From: Comamonadaceae bacterium
Lineage (GTDB): Bacteria; Pseudomonadota; Gammaproteobacteria; Burkholderiales; Burkholderiaceae
DNA length: 64,000 nucleotides
Direction: 5' to 3'
Assembly: GCA_947374535.1 (NCBI GenBank)
Contig: CANCCJ010000005.1
Coordinates: forward strand, 13,739 to 77,738
Under the pieces are notes generated by a model. That model was not told the DNA's origin and did no database searches. It saw nothing but the letters and a program-made list of their open reading frames with translations. Below are positions 8,683 through 17,602 of the stretch, in pieces. Every line of letters begins with the position of its first letter. Position 1 is the first letter of the stretch. Made by a program: the position numbers and the translations under genes.

Positions 8683-9663
8683 TTACTTAACTGCGTTGAT
8701 GCGTTTGACCATGTCTTGCAGTTTGGGGTCTTTCAAGAACTTGTCGTACACAGGCTTCATCGCGAGTTGGAAGGCGGCTTTGTCGACGTCCACAATTTCA
8801 GCGCCGCCAGCTTTCACGATGGCCAATGATTTGGCTTCGCGCTCATCCCACAATTTGCGCATGTACACAACGGACTCTTTGGCCGAGGCACGAATTTGCT
8901 TTTGCTCCTCGGCGGAGAGTGTGTCCCACACCTTTTTAGAGAACAGCAAAATTTCGGGAGCCATGGAATGCTCAGTTTTGTTGTAGTACTTGGCCACTTC
9001 AAAATGACGTGAACTTTCGTACGAGGGGTAGTTGTTTTCTGCAGCATCGACCAAGCCTGTCTTCAGCGCGGTATACACCTCGCCGTAAGGCATGGGGGTG
9101 GCGTTGGCGCCCATGGCTTCGAGCAACGAAACCCACAAATCGCTTTGCTGCACACGCACCTTCAGGCCCTTGGCATCTGCCAAGGTTTTGATGGGTTTTT
9201 TCACTGTGTAGATCGAGCGTGCGCCAGAGTCGTAAAACGCCAAGCCCACAAAGCCTTGAGCTTCGCAGTCTTTCAAAATTTCTTCACCGATGGGGCCATC
9301 CAATACTTTGCGCATGTGTTCAGTGGAGCGGAACAAGAACGGCATGGTGGGCACCATGGTGGCCGCGCAGATGTTGTTCATGGGGGCTACGTTCACGCGG
9401 GCCATGGCGATGGCGCCGAGCTTGGTTTGTTCAATCGTGTCTTTTTCGTTGCCCAGTGCTGACTTGGAGAACACCTTGATGCTGTGCTTGCCGCCCGTTG
9501 CTTTGTTCAACTCTTCACCCATGTGGCGTACGGCTTGCACGGTGGGGTAGTCGTCGGGGTGGATGTCAGAAGAGCGAAATTCGGTGGCGTTTGCACCAAA
9601 AGCAAACAGCGAGGCAGCCGCAGAGGCCACCAAGGTCTTGAGCAAATTCGAACGTGTGTTCAT
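8683..9663 (-). CDS. dctP: TRAP transporter substrate-binding protein (DctP)
   Basis: A 326-residue periplasmic binding protein. Residues 1-26 form a signal peptide (basic start, hydrophobic core, FGANA). The stretch [46 protein letters not shown] is the TRAP/DctP core; the Arg of KVRVQ is the residue that clamps the substrate carboxylate in this family. The ligand is predicted to be an acidic sugar (uronate or aldarate) because uronate dehydrogenase lies 18 nt upstream. It is the second gene of the minus operon. Confidence 0.95.
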   Translation of the reverse strand: MNTRSNLLKTLVASAAASLFAFGANATEFRSSDIHPDDYPTVQAVRHMGEELNKATGGKHSIKVFSKSALGNEKDTIEQTKLGAIAMARVNVAPMNNICAATMVPTMPFLFRSTEHMRKVLDGPIGEEILKDCEAQGFVGLAFYDSGARSIYTVKKPIKTLADAKGLKVRVQQSDLWVSLLEAMGANATPMPYGEVYTALKTGLVDAAENNYPSYESSRHFEVAKYYNKTEHSMAPEILLFSKKVWDTLSAEEQKQIRASAKESVVYMRKLWDEREAKSLAIVKAGGAEIVDVDKAAFQLAMKPVYDKFLKDPKLQDMVKRINAVK

Positions 9664-9681
9664 GGGTGTCTCCTGTTGTGG

Positions 9682-10503
9682 TTAGAAATTCAGAAAAGGT
9701 CCGGCTTTGACAAAACCACCGCCTTGGTAAATCACGGCGGGGTCATTCAAATCGAGGGTGAGTTGCTTGGCTTCGACCGAGGCGCGAAACGGCTCAGAGC
9801 TGTCGCGTGGGCGGTAGCCAATGTGTTTGGCGGGGGTGTTGTCCCACCAGACGTGGTGGTTGTCGGACATGCCGTAAATCACGCTGTAGCCCACCACGGG
9901 TGAGTTGAGGCTGGAGACGACCAAGCGCTCCAAGTCGTCGTAGCTCATCCAAGTGGCGAGCATGCGGCGGTCTTTAGGTTCTGGAAACGATGAGCCAATA
10001 CGCAAGCACACGGTTTCGATGCCGTAACGGTCAAAGTAAAAGCGGGCGAGGTTTTCGCCAAAGGCTTTGCTCAGACCGTAGTAACCATCGGGACGCACGG
10101 GCATGGTGGCATCGATCACCTCGTCCTGGCGGTAAAAACCGGTCACATGGTTGGAGCTGGCAAACACAATGCGGCGCGTGCCGTGGGTGCGGGCGGCTTC
10201 GTAGAGGTTGTAGGTGCCAATGATGTTGGCTTGCACGATGTCGTCAAACGGTTGCTCGGTGGAGATGCCACCTAGGTGAACCACGGCATCCACGCCTTCG
10301 AGCAATTTGAAGACAGCAGGGCGGTCTTGCAGCGGCGCGGGCATCACTTCTTCGCCGATGTCTGCAGCGCCCAATTCACCCAGGTCGCTCACACGCAGCA
10401 CATCGCAACGTGTTTTCAGCCGAGGTCGCAAGACGCGACCCAAGCCACCAGCGGCCCCCGTTAAGAGCAGGCGAGAGTACAGATGCGAGGTAGTAGATGC
10501 CAT
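9682..10503 (-). CDS. udh: uronate dehydrogenase
   Basis: A 273-residue short-chain/epimerase-type NAD enzyme. LLLTGAAGGLGRVLRP is the dinucleotide loop, VVHLGGIS matches the family's HLGG(I/V)S segment, SSNHVTGFY precedes the active site, and YYGLSKAFGE supplies the catalytic Tyr and Lys. Size and motifs match bacterial uronate dehydrogenases, which oxidise D-galacturonate or D-glucuronate to the aldaro-1,4-lactone. The lactonase, GarD and GudD genes nearby fit this role. It is the first gene of the minus operon, and a perfect LacI-type operator lies 48 nt upstream. Confidence 0.9.
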   Translation of the reverse strand: MASTTSHLYSRLLLTGAAGGLGRVLRPRLKTRCDVLRVSDLGELGAADIGEEVMPAPLQDRPAVFKLLEGVDAVVHLGGISTEQPFDDIVQANIIGTYNLYEAARTHGTRRIVFASSNHVTGFYRQDEVIDATMPVRPDGYYGLSKAFGENLARFYFDRYGIETVCLRIGSSFPEPKDRRMLATWMSYDDLERLVVSSLNSPVVGYSVIYGMSDNHHVWWDNTPAKHIGYRPRDSSEPFRASVEAKQLTLDLNDPAVIYQGGGFVKAGPFLNF

Positions 10504-10550
10504 ACGAGGTGTTTTGAGTTTAGGTAGTGTTTGATATGCTTTTGACTTTA

Positions 10551-10570
10551 ATTTGGTAGCGCTACCAAAT
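10551..10570. promoter_or_regulatory. perfect 20-bp LacI-type operator upstream of udh
   Basis: The sequence ATTTGGTAGCGCTACCAAAT is a perfect palindrome with the central CG typical of LacI-family operators. It lies between the lacI-type gene end (10617) and the udh start (10503). A TATAAC -10-like hexamer for udh lies just upstream on the minus strand (complement of 10575-10580), so a bound repressor would sit at the start of transcription. It resembles the site at 11691 at 12 of 16 positions. Confidence 0.8.
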
Positions 10571-10616
10571 GGTAGTTATAGCATGTTAGCCATGCCAAAA
10601 CAGGCAGTCAATGCTT

Positions 10617-11666
10617 TTATCTCAGGGTTTTCGCTAGGTTCGTGCTGTCACGTTCGATGATGGAAAAGCCCACATCGATGATGCGCGGGTCAACCGTGCG
10701 GCCTTCGGCACGGTCAATCAAAAAGCGAGCAGCCAGTGTGCCAATTTGTTCACCATTGATGCGCACGGTGGTGAGTGCCGGCACCATGTCCGCAACGAAA
10801 GGCACATCGCCAAAGCCCATCACGGCGATGTCGTCTGGCACGGTCATGCCGCGTGCGCGCGCTTCGGTCATGACGCCCAAAGCCAACAAGTCTGAGCTGC
10901 AAAAAACAGCTTGCACGCTAGGTGCTTCGTTCAAGATGTGGGCCATTGCGTCACGGCCACTTTTGAGTGAGCGCGAGGCCCCCACATTGGCCACAAATAC
11001 CGGCGCTAAACCTTGTTGTGCCACCGCGTCTTGAAAGGCCAAGGTACGGCGGTCCGCGCGTTCGTCTTCCGCGCGCACGATGGCAAATTTTTTGTAGCCT
11101 TTAGCCAGCAAGAATTTGGCGACTTCTCGCCCGATGTCCGAGTGAGAGAAGCCAATGAGCATGTCAATCGGTGTGGGTGTCAGGTCCCACGTTTCAACCA
11201 CAGGAATGCCCGATGCGAGCAAGCGTGTGCGGGCTCTGCCTGGTGGCAAGATGCCGGTCAGAAAAATGCCGTCCGGACGACGCCCAATGATGGCTTCGAG
11301 CAGCAGTTCTTCGCGCTCGGCGGAATAGCCGGATTGACCCAGCATCAGCTGGTAGCCCGCATCAAACAAACTGCCGTTCAAGGACTCAATGGTTTCCATG
11401 AACACCGACACCACCGTGCTGGGAACGACCGCCGCAATCAAGCGGCTGCGTGACGAAGCCAAGCCGCCCGCCATGCGGTTGGGCACATAGCCGGTGCGCT
11501 GCACAGCCTCTTGTACTTTGCGCAACACATCGGGCGAGACTTGGTTGGGCGTATTGATGGCCCGTGACGCCGTGATGGGGGCCACGCCCGCGATCATGGC
11601 GACATCGCGCAGGGTGATGGCACCGCTGCTGCGGCGTGAACGTTTAGGCTGTTCTTTGTCGGTCAT
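10617..11666 (-). CDS. LacI-family transcriptional regulator of the uronate/aldarate genes
   Basis: A 349-residue LacI/GalR-type regulator. The helix-turn-helix is ITLRDVAMIAGVAPITASRA (about residues 17-36), followed by the hinge YVPNRMAGGLASSRSRLIA and a periplasmic-binding-like ligand domain with VMGFGDVPF and TTVRINGEQIG near the end. It sits between the udh operon and the divergent garD, and both promoters carry a related palindrome. It probably represses both until an intermediate such as an aldarate appears. The inducer is not known from sequence. Confidence 0.92.
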   Translation of the reverse strand: MTDKEQPKRSRRSSGAITLRDVAMIAGVAPITASRAINTPNQVSPDVLRKVQEAVQRTGYVPNRMAGGLASSRSRLIAAVVPSTVVSVFMETIESLNGSLFDAGYQLMLGQSGYSAEREELLLEAIIGRRPDGIFLTGILPPGRARTRLLASGIPVVETWDLTPTPIDMLIGFSHSDIGREVAKFLLAKGYKKFAIVRAEDERADRRTLAFQDAVAQQGLAPVFVANVGASRSLKSGRDAMAHILNEAPSVQAVFCSSDLLALGVMTEARARGMTVPDDIAVMGFGDVPFVADMVPALTTVRINGEQIGTLAARFLIDRAEGRTVDPRIIDVGFSIIERDSTNLAKTLR

Positions 11667-11676
11667 GAATTTTTTC

Positions 11677-11706
11677 TTGCATGCTTGGCGATGGTACCGC
11701 TATCAT
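11677..11706 (+). promoter_or_regulatory. predicted garD promoter
   Basis: TTGCAT (11677-11682) and TATCAT (11701-11706) are separated by 18 bp and lie 48 nt before the garD ATG at 11754. The -10 hexamer is embedded in the right half of the LacI-type operator. Assigned by eye; no transcript evidence. Confidence 0.45.
11691..11706. promoter_or_regulatory. imperfect LacI-type operator between lacI gene and garD
   Basis: ATGGTACCGCTATCAT shares 12 of 16 positions with the core of the palindrome at 10551 and keeps the half-site TGGTA and the central CG. It covers the predicted -10 box of garD and lies 25 bp upstream of the lacI-type start, so it could control garD and autoregulate the regulator. 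Confidence 0.65.
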
Positions 11707-11753
11707 TGCATTTGTAAAGGCTTTCAATCTAAGCCAAATGATAGGAGACTTCG

Positions 11754-13298
11754 ATGACGCCACTCACCATCCGCATGCAGCCCCAAGACAATGTGGCAAT
11801 CGTGGCCAACGACGGTGGCCTGCCAGCAGGCACGGTGCTGCTGGACGGCTTGGTCTTGCGCGACGCGGTGCCGCAAGGACACAAAGTGGCATTGGTTGAT
11901 TTGCCGGCTGACAGTGCCGTGTTGCGCTACGGCATCGCGATTGGCTATGCCTTGAAGGACATTCCCGCTGGCAGCTGGGTGCATGAGCGCTTGCTGAAGA
12001 TGCCGTCAGCGCGCGAGCTGGACAACCTGCCAATTGCCTCCGTGAAGCCTGAACCGATGCCACCACTGGAGGGCTATACCTTTGAGGGCTATCGCAACGC
12101 CGATGGTTCGGTCGGCACGCGTAACATTTTGGCCATTACCACCACGGTGCAATGTGTGTCGGGCGTAGTTGAGTTCGCGGTTGCGCGCATCAAGGCCGAG
12201 TTGTTGCCCAAGTTTACGAATGTGGACGATGTGGTGGGCCTTGAGCACACCTACGGCTGTGGCGTGGCCATTGATGCCGAGGGTGCGGAGATCCCAATTC
12301 GTACCCTGCGCAACATCAGCCTGAACCCCAACTTTGGTGGTGAGGTGATGGTGGTGAGCCTGGGTTGTGAAAAGCTCCAACCTGAACGCCTGATGCCACC
12401 CGGCGCTATTCCCATCAACGATCAACGCGGCGAAGCATTGGATGTGGTGTGTTTGCAAGACGAAGCGCATGTGGGCTTTATGTCCATGATTGATTCGATC
12501 ATGAAAACCGCAGAGCAGCATTTGCAGCGATTGAACCAACGTCAGCGCGAAACCGTACCTGCCAGCGAGCTGGTGGTGGGTGTGCAGTGCGGCGGCAGCG
12601 ATGCGTTCTCGGGCGTCACGGCGAATCCGGCTGTGGGCTATTGCACCGATTTACTCGTGCGTGCTGGCGCGAGTGTGATGTTTTCTGAAGTGACGGAGGT
12701 GCGCGATGGGATTGACCAACTGACCTCACGTGCGACCACACCTGAAGTGGCTGAGGCCATGATTCGCGAGATGGCTTGGTACGACGCCTACCTCGCGCGG
12801 GGTCGCGCAGACCGCAGCGCTAACACCACGCCTGGCAATAAAAAAGGTGGGCTGTCCAACATCGTCGAAAAAGCGATGGGCTCGATCGTCAAGTCAGGCA
12901 CAGCGCCTATTTCTGGCGTCTTGTCGCCGGGCGAGAAGCTCAAACAAAAAGGTTTGATATACGCGGCCACCCCTGCCAGTGACTTCATCTGCGGCACACT
13001 GCAATTGGCTGCAGGCATGAACCTGCATGTGTTCACCACAGGGCGAGGCACGCCTTACGGGTTGGCTGAAGTGCCTGTCATCAAAGTGGCGACGCGCACC
13101 GACTTGGCGCGCCGTTGGCATGATTTGATGGATGTGAACGCCGGCACGATTGCGGATGGCACCAAGACGATTGAGGATGTCGGGATGGAGCTGTTTCAGT
13201 TGATGCTTGATGTTGCCAGTGGCCGCAAGAAAACTTGGGCCGAGCACTGGAAGCTGCACAACGCGTTGGTGTTGTTCAATCCTGCGCCCGTGACCTGA
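11754..13298 (+). CDS. garD: galactarate dehydratase
   Basis: A 514-residue UxaA/GarD-family dehydratase. The N-terminal roughly 90 residues form a SAF-like domain ([22 protein letters not shown]). The large domain has [42 protein letters not shown] and [19 protein letters not shown], with conserved Cys and His residues typical of these iron-dependent enzymes. The length matches GarD (about 520) rather than a UxaA altronate dehydratase. It converts galactarate (mucate) to 5-keto-4-deoxyglucarate. RBS AGGAGA lies just upstream. It is divergent from the LacI gene and shares an operator with it. Confidence 0.9.
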   Translation: MTPLTIRMQPQDNVAIVANDGGLPAGTVLLDGLVLRDAVPQGHKVALVDLPADSAVLRYGIAIGYALKDIPAGSWVHERLLKMPSARELDNLPIASVKPEPMPPLEGYTFEGYRNADGSVGTRNILAITTTVQCVSGVVEFAVARIKAELLPKFTNVDDVVGLEHTYGCGVAIDAEGAEIPIRTLRNISLNPNFGGEVMVVSLGCEKLQPERLMPPGAIPINDQRGEALDVVCLQDEAHVGFMSMIDSIMKTAEQHLQRLNQRQRETVPASELVVGVQCGGSDAFSGVTANPAVGYCTDLLVRAGASVMFSEVTEVRDGIDQLTSRATTPEVAEAMIREMAWYDAYLARGRADRSANTTPGNKKGGLSNIVEKAMGSIVKSGTAPISGVLSPGEKLKQKGLIYAATPASDFICGTLQLAAGMNLHVFTTGRGTPYGLAEVPVIKVATRTDLARRWHDLMDVNAGTIADGTKTIEDVGMELFQLMLDVASGRKKTWAEHWKLHNALVLFNPAPVT

Positions 13299-13362
13299 GT
13301 TGGTTTAAACGATCTCGGCGCAGTTGCCGCAAATGCAGCGGCTGCGACGCGCAGGAAACACG

Positions 13363-13992
13363 ATGCACGTTCTTTATTCTTTCCGTCGTTGCCCCTACGC
13401 CATGCGCGCGCGCTTGGCTTTACGCGCCAGTGGTGTGGTGTACGAGCACCGCGAAGTGGCCTTGAAGGCTAAGCCCGCAGCGATGTTGGCGGTGTCTCCC
13501 AAGGGCACGGTGCCTGTGTTGTGCCTGTCTACAGGTGAAGTTTTGGAACAAAGCCTTGACATCATGCAATGGGCTTTGATGCAGAACGATCCCGATGCTT
13601 GGTTGCCCGCTACGCCTGAACTTTGGGCATTGACCCACGAGATCATCGCCATCCACGACGGCGCTTTCAAAGCAAACTTAGACCGTTACAAATACCCGCA
13701 GCGTTTTGGGTTGGCCGACGGCTTAGCGCATCGAGAGCAGGGCGCGGCTTGGTTGATGACCTTGGACGCGCAATTGCAAAACACAGCGTATTTGGCGGGT
13801 CACAAGTGGGGGCTATTGGACGCTTGCATCGCGCCGTTTGTGCGCCAATTTGCACGCACAGACCGCACGTGGTTTGACGCGCAGCCCTGGCCTCACTTGT
13901 CGGCGTGGTTGGTGGCGTTTGAAAATTCTGACGCGTTTGTTGCGGTGATGCACAAGTTCCCGCTGTGGGTGCCCCAGACGCTTGAACTTTGA
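13363..13992 (+). CDS. glutathione S-transferase family protein
   Basis: A 209-residue GST. The thioredoxin-like N-domain begins MHVLYSFRRCPYAMRARLAL; the CPYA motif is the glutathione-binding active site of the glutaredoxin-like GST type. PKGTVPVL contains the cis-Pro, and VLEQSLDIMQW the Glu-Ser that binds the glutamyl end. The helical C-domain follows. I chose the ATG at 13363 because the fold begins exactly there; an earlier frame start at 13324 adds no conserved residues. Substrate unknown. Confidence 0.85.
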   Translation: MHVLYSFRRCPYAMRARLALRASGVVYEHREVALKAKPAAMLAVSPKGTVPVLCLSTGEVLEQSLDIMQWALMQNDPDAWLPATPELWALTHEIIAIHDGAFKANLDRYKYPQRFGLADGLAHREQGAAWLMTLDAQLQNTAYLAGHKWGLLDACIAPFVRQFARTDRTWFDAQPWPHLSAWLVAFENSDAFVAVMHKFPLWVPQTLEL

Positions 13993-14012
13993 ACGCGTGG
14001 GGTAGGTTCGCC

Positions 14013-14879
14013 TCAGCGGGCCGATTTCAAAAAGTCCATCACTCGCGTCCATTGCTCAGGCACATTCAAGGCGGGGGCATGGCCGCAGCCTTCAATCTCT
14101 TGGGTCTGCAACAAGCCTTTCGCTCCAGGGCCACGTGTGTGCATGGCTTCAATGGTTTGAGGCGAGATCAAGTCAGAGTTGGCACCGCGCATGACCATGA
14201 CGGGAATATCCAGTGTGTCGTATGCATTCCACATGGGGTACTCGGGCACTTCGCGGAAAAACTGTTGTGTGATGGCGGGGTCGTAATGTGGCGTCACGCG
14301 GCCATCGGGTAGGCGGCGGGTGGAGGTTTCGGTCAAATGGGTCCACTGCGCATCGGTTTGACGGCCAAATGGCGCATAGGCTTGACGAAAGAACGCTTCC
14401 AACTCGGGCACCGTGTCAAACGCAGGCGGCTGGCCTGCATAGGCTTTGATGCGCTCCACGGCAGCGGTGGAAATTTCAGGCGCGATGTCGTTCAAAACGA
14501 GGCTGCGAATGCGGCCTTTGAAGGCGGGTACTTCCAAGGCCGCAGCGCACACGAGGCCCAAGGCACCGCCCATTGAGGTGCCAACCCAGTGGGCTTGGTC
14601 AATCTGCAGCGCATCCATCAAATCCAAGGTGATGCGGGCGTAGGTAGCAAAGCTGTAATCGTCTTTGGGCGCGTGGCTCCACTGGCTGAGGCCTCGACCG
14701 ATGGTGTCGGGGCAAATCACGCGGTAGTGGGGGGCGAGTTGCTCTGCCAATGCATCAAAGTCGCGCCCTGTGCGTGCCAAGCCGTGCCATGCAATGACCA
14801 CAGGCAACGATGCATCGCCCCAAGCGGTGTAATGGATGTTGAATCCGTGGCATTGCAAGTAGTGGGAGCTGGGTTTCAT
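14013..14879 (-). CDS. alpha/beta hydrolase
   Basis: A 288-residue alpha/beta-hydrolase fold protein. VVIAWHGLARTGRDFDALAE holds the oxyanion HG segment, HWVGTSMGGALGLV contains the nucleophile elbow GTSMGG with the catalytic Ser, and EGCGHAPALN near the C-terminus provides the catalytic His. It has no signal peptide. The start at 14879 (MKPSSHYLQCHGFNIHY) matches the fold; an upstream in-frame start at 14936 adds a 19-residue unconserved tail. It converges with the GST gene, 20 nt apart. Substrate not predictable. Confidence 0.85.
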   Translation of the reverse strand: MKPSSHYLQCHGFNIHYTAWGDASLPVVIAWHGLARTGRDFDALAEQLAPHYRVICPDTIGRGLSQWSHAPKDDYSFATYARITLDLMDALQIDQAHWVGTSMGGALGLVCAAALEVPAFKGRIRSLVLNDIAPEISTAAVERIKAYAGQPPAFDTVPELEAFFRQAYAPFGRQTDAQWTHLTETSTRRLPDGRVTPHYDPAITQQFFREVPEYPMWNAYDTLDIPVMVMRGANSDLISPQTIEAMHTRGPGAKGLLQTQEIEGCGHAPALNVPEQWTRVMDFLKSAR

Positions 14880-14978
14880 AGGGTGCGCCTTTGTTTGAAT
14901 GTATTTTGCCAACTCCATTGGATGGTTCGCTGACACCTAGGGCGGCGCGCTGAAGGCCTGAGCGTTTACGATTGGGCT

Positions 14979-15722
14979 ATGCAATTGCAAGATATTTTGT
15001 ATTCTCAAGGTTTTGGAACGCGCCGAATTTGCGCCGGTCTCGTTCAACAAGGCTATGTGCAGGTCGATTTGGGCGAGGGCTTGCTGACGTGTGAAGACGC
15101 GCAGCAAGACATCGACGTTTATGAGGGCTTGCAGTACAGCGTGCAAGGCGTGCTTTGGCCCTACCACGCCAAGGCTTATGTGCTGTTGCACAAACCCGCA
15201 GGCTACGAGTGCTCACACAAGCCATCGGCTTGGCCTAGCCTCTACACCTTGCTGCCACCCGCGCTGCGTCAACGCCCTCAAAAAAGTGCGGTGCAAGGCG
15301 CACAAGCCGTGGGGCGTTTGGACCAAGACACCACGGGCATGTTGGTCTTGACCGACGATGGCCCGTTGATTCACCGCATGAGTTCACCCCGTCACCATGT
15401 GCCTAAGGTCTACGAGGTGACCACCGACGATCCGTTGGACGACCAACAAGTGCAGCGCCTGCTCGACGGCGTGGTGTTGGACGACTCGCCCAAGCCCGTC
15501 AAAGCCGCAGCGTGCGTGGCCGTGTCTGAACATCACATGCGCTTGACCTTGACCGAAGGCAAGTACCACCAAGTCAAACGCATGTTGGCGGCGGTGGGTA
15601 ACAAAGTGGTGGGCTTGCATCGTTCGCAAATTGGGGCCATGCCTTTGCCCGCAGATTTAGCGCCGGGTCAGTGGCGTTGGATTAGCCAAGACGAGCTGAA
15701 GTTGTTAGCTACAAACGCTTAA
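14979..15722 (+). CDS. rsuA: 16S rRNA pseudouridine(516) synthase-type protein RsuA
   Basis: A 247-residue RsuA/RluE-family pseudouridine synthase. The N-terminal S4-like RNA-binding part is RRICAGLVQQGYVQVD. The catalytic segment GRLDQDTTGMLVLTDDG contains the invariant Asp. The C-terminal LTEGKYHQVKRMLAAVGNKVVGLHR is the RsuA motif III. Length and S4 domain fit RsuA (U516 of 16S rRNA), although the RluE/RluF relatives are hard to exclude by eye. It stands alone, facing away from the hydrolase gene. Confidence 0.88.
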   Translation: MQLQDILYSQGFGTRRICAGLVQQGYVQVDLGEGLLTCEDAQQDIDVYEGLQYSVQGVLWPYHAKAYVLLHKPAGYECSHKPSAWPSLYTLLPPALRQRPQKSAVQGAQAVGRLDQDTTGMLVLTDDGPLIHRMSSPRHHVPKVYEVTTDDPLDDQQVQRLLDGVVLDDSPKPVKAAACVAVSEHHMRLTLTEGKYHQVKRMLAAVGNKVVGLHRSQIGAMPLPADLAPGQWRWISQDELKLLATNA

Positions 15723-15848
15723 CTTTGGCCTGTCTTTGAGTCTTGTTTGCGCTGGGTCAAGCGCATTGCGGCTGAAATGAACCCCTTTCAACGTGTGGCC
15801 GAGGCCACGCTCGTTACACTGGCGGTAGATTTTTCAAGGTGTTTCTTT

Positions 15849-16832
15849 GTGTTTTTGATTCAACGTTTGACGCTGGCTTTGGCCAGCATGCTGCTGTTCG
15901 CCGCCGCCCCTTGTGCACAAGCTGGCAACCCAATTTTTGTACTGAATTCGCAAGATGCGAATGTGAGCGTGATTGACTCGGCGACTTGGAAAGAAAGCCG
16001 TCGCATTCCCACAGGCAAAGAGCCGCACCATATTTACCTCACTCCCGACGAAAAGTCGGTCATCGTCGCCAACGCGGGCGGCGACTCGCTCACCTTCATC
16101 GACCCACGCACTGCTGAAGTCCAACGTGTGGTGCGTGGCACGATCGACCCTTACCAATTGCGTTTCTCGCCCGACATGAAATGGTTTGTGACGGTGGCCA
16201 ACCGTTTGAACCACATTGATATTTACCACTGGGACGGTAAAGATTTGACGCTGGCCAAGCGCATTCCTTCCAGCAAAACACCCAGCCATATTTGGATCGA
16301 CAGCAAAAGCACCACGGCTTACGCCACCATGCAAGACAGCGACGAATTGGTTGCCGTGGACTTGGCGACGCAAACCATGAAGTGGCGTGTCAAAACTGGC
16401 GCAATGCCCGCGGACGTGTTTGGCACGCCCGACGACAAACACCTGCTGGTGGGCTTGACCGGTGGTGACCATGTGGAGGTGTATGACGTCACAGGACCAC
16501 AAGCCAAGTTGGTGAAAAACATTCCAACTGGCCAAGGCGCACATGCTTTCCGTGCCCTTGGCGATGGCCGTCATGTGTTTGTCGGTAACCGCGTGGCCAA
16601 CACCATCAACAAGATTGACTACACCACGCTGGCGTCTGTGGCGCAGTTCAAAGCTCCGGGTGGCCCTGACTGCATGGAAGTCACGGCAGATGGCAAGTTG
16701 CTGTTGGTGTCATCGCGCTGGATTAAAAAAATGAGCGTGATTGACATTGCGACCGGTCAGTTGGTGCGTCAAGTCAAAGTCGGCAAGTCACCTCACGGCA
16801 TTTGGACCGTGGACCACGCCAAGCGGTATTGA
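15849..16832 (+). CDS. periplasmic YncE-like beta-propeller protein
   Basis: A 327-residue secreted protein. I chose the GTG at 15849 because it is preceded by CAAGG at suitable spacing and yields a clean signal peptide (FLIQRLTLALASMLLFAAA, then CAQAG). Repeated units of about 42 residues follow the YVTN-type pattern: FVLNSQDANVSVIDSATWKESRRIP, VIVANAGGDSLTFIDPRTAEVQRVV, FVGNRVANTINKIDYTTLA and LLVSSRWIKKMSVIDIATGQLVRQV, giving about seven blades. The role is unknown; such propellers bind DNA or metals or support redox enzymes. It overlaps the deacetylase gene by 1 nt and is probably co-transcribed. Confidence 0.85.
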   Translation: MFLIQRLTLALASMLLFAAAPCAQAGNPIFVLNSQDANVSVIDSATWKESRRIPTGKEPHHIYLTPDEKSVIVANAGGDSLTFIDPRTAEVQRVVRGTIDPYQLRFSPDMKWFVTVANRLNHIDIYHWDGKDLTLAKRIPSSKTPSHIWIDSKSTTAYATMQDSDELVAVDLATQTMKWRVKTGAMPADVFGTPDDKHLLVGLTGGDHVEVYDVTGPQAKLVKNIPTGQGAHAFRALGDGRHVFVGNRVANTINKIDYTTLASVAQFKAPGGPDCMEVTADGKLLLVSSRWIKKMSVIDIATGQLVRQVKVGKSPHGIWTVDHAKRY

Positions 16833-17602
16833 TGCACATGCGTTGCTTGAGTTTGGTTTTTTTCGCCTCACTGAGCATTGCAGCGCAAGCCGCCACGCCT
16901 TGTAGCAAGCCGCTGTACCTCACGTTTGACACGGGCCACATGGGCGTGGCGCCTTTGATCGCTGAGGTCTTGAATCGACAAAACGTCAAAGTCACATTCT
17001 TCGCAGCCAACGAACCCACCAAAGAAGGCGATGGCTCTTTGGGCGAACATTGGGCACCGTGGTGGAAGGCCCGTGGCGCCGAAGGTCATGCCTTCGCCTC
17101 ACACACTTTTGACCATGTGTATTGGCGCTCAGACCTGCCGCGTGGCAGCTGGCAAATGCGCCCCACGGCAGGTGCCAGCAAAGGCCAAACCGAGGTGTGG
17201 ACCAGCCAACGCTATTGCGACCAACTGCAACTCGCCAACACGCGTTTAGAGCAAATCACGGGCGTCAAACCGCTGCATTTGTTCCGCGCACCCGGTGGCA
17301 AAACCTCGCCTTCGTTGTTGCATGCCGCCAAACAATGCGGCTTTGCCCATGTGGGCTGGGCCGATGCCGGCTTTTTGGGGGATGAATTGCCCAGCGATAA
17401 ATTCCCCAATGCGCAGCTGTTGCAACGCGCTTTGAACAAGATCCAGTCGGGAGACATCTTGATGGCGCATCTGGGCATTTGGTCACGCCAAGACCCTTGG
17501 GCGCCGGCCGTGTTGGAGCCTTTGATTGAAGGCCTCAAAGCCAAAGGGTTTTGCTTTGCAACCCTCAAAGACCATCCACAATTCAAACCATGGACGCGTT
17601 GA
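16832..17602 (+). CDS. polysaccharide deacetylase family protein
   Basis: A 256-residue exported NodB-homology protein. A signal peptide MHMRCLSLVFFASLSIAAQA is cleaved before ATP. The NodB motifs are visible: LYLTFDTGHMG (motif 1, catalytic Asp; the usual DDG reads DTG), HAFASHTFDHVYW (motif 2, His-His metal ligands), HLFRAPGGK (motif 3) and ILMAHLGIW (motif 5). It should deacetylate a glycan in the periplasm. The Asp-to-Thr change in TFDTG removes one usual metal ligand. It starts on the stop of the propeller gene (TGATG), so the pair may act together. Confidence 0.88.
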   Translation: MHMRCLSLVFFASLSIAAQAATPCSKPLYLTFDTGHMGVAPLIAEVLNRQNVKVTFFAANEPTKEGDGSLGEHWAPWWKARGAEGHAFASHTFDHVYWRSDLPRGSWQMRPTAGASKGQTEVWTSQRYCDQLQLANTRLEQITGVKPLHLFRAPGGKTSPSLLHAAKQCGFAHVGWADAGFLGDELPSDKFPNAQLLQRALNKIQSGDILMAHLGIWSRQDPWAPAVLEPLIEGLKAKGFCFATLKDHPQFKPWTR

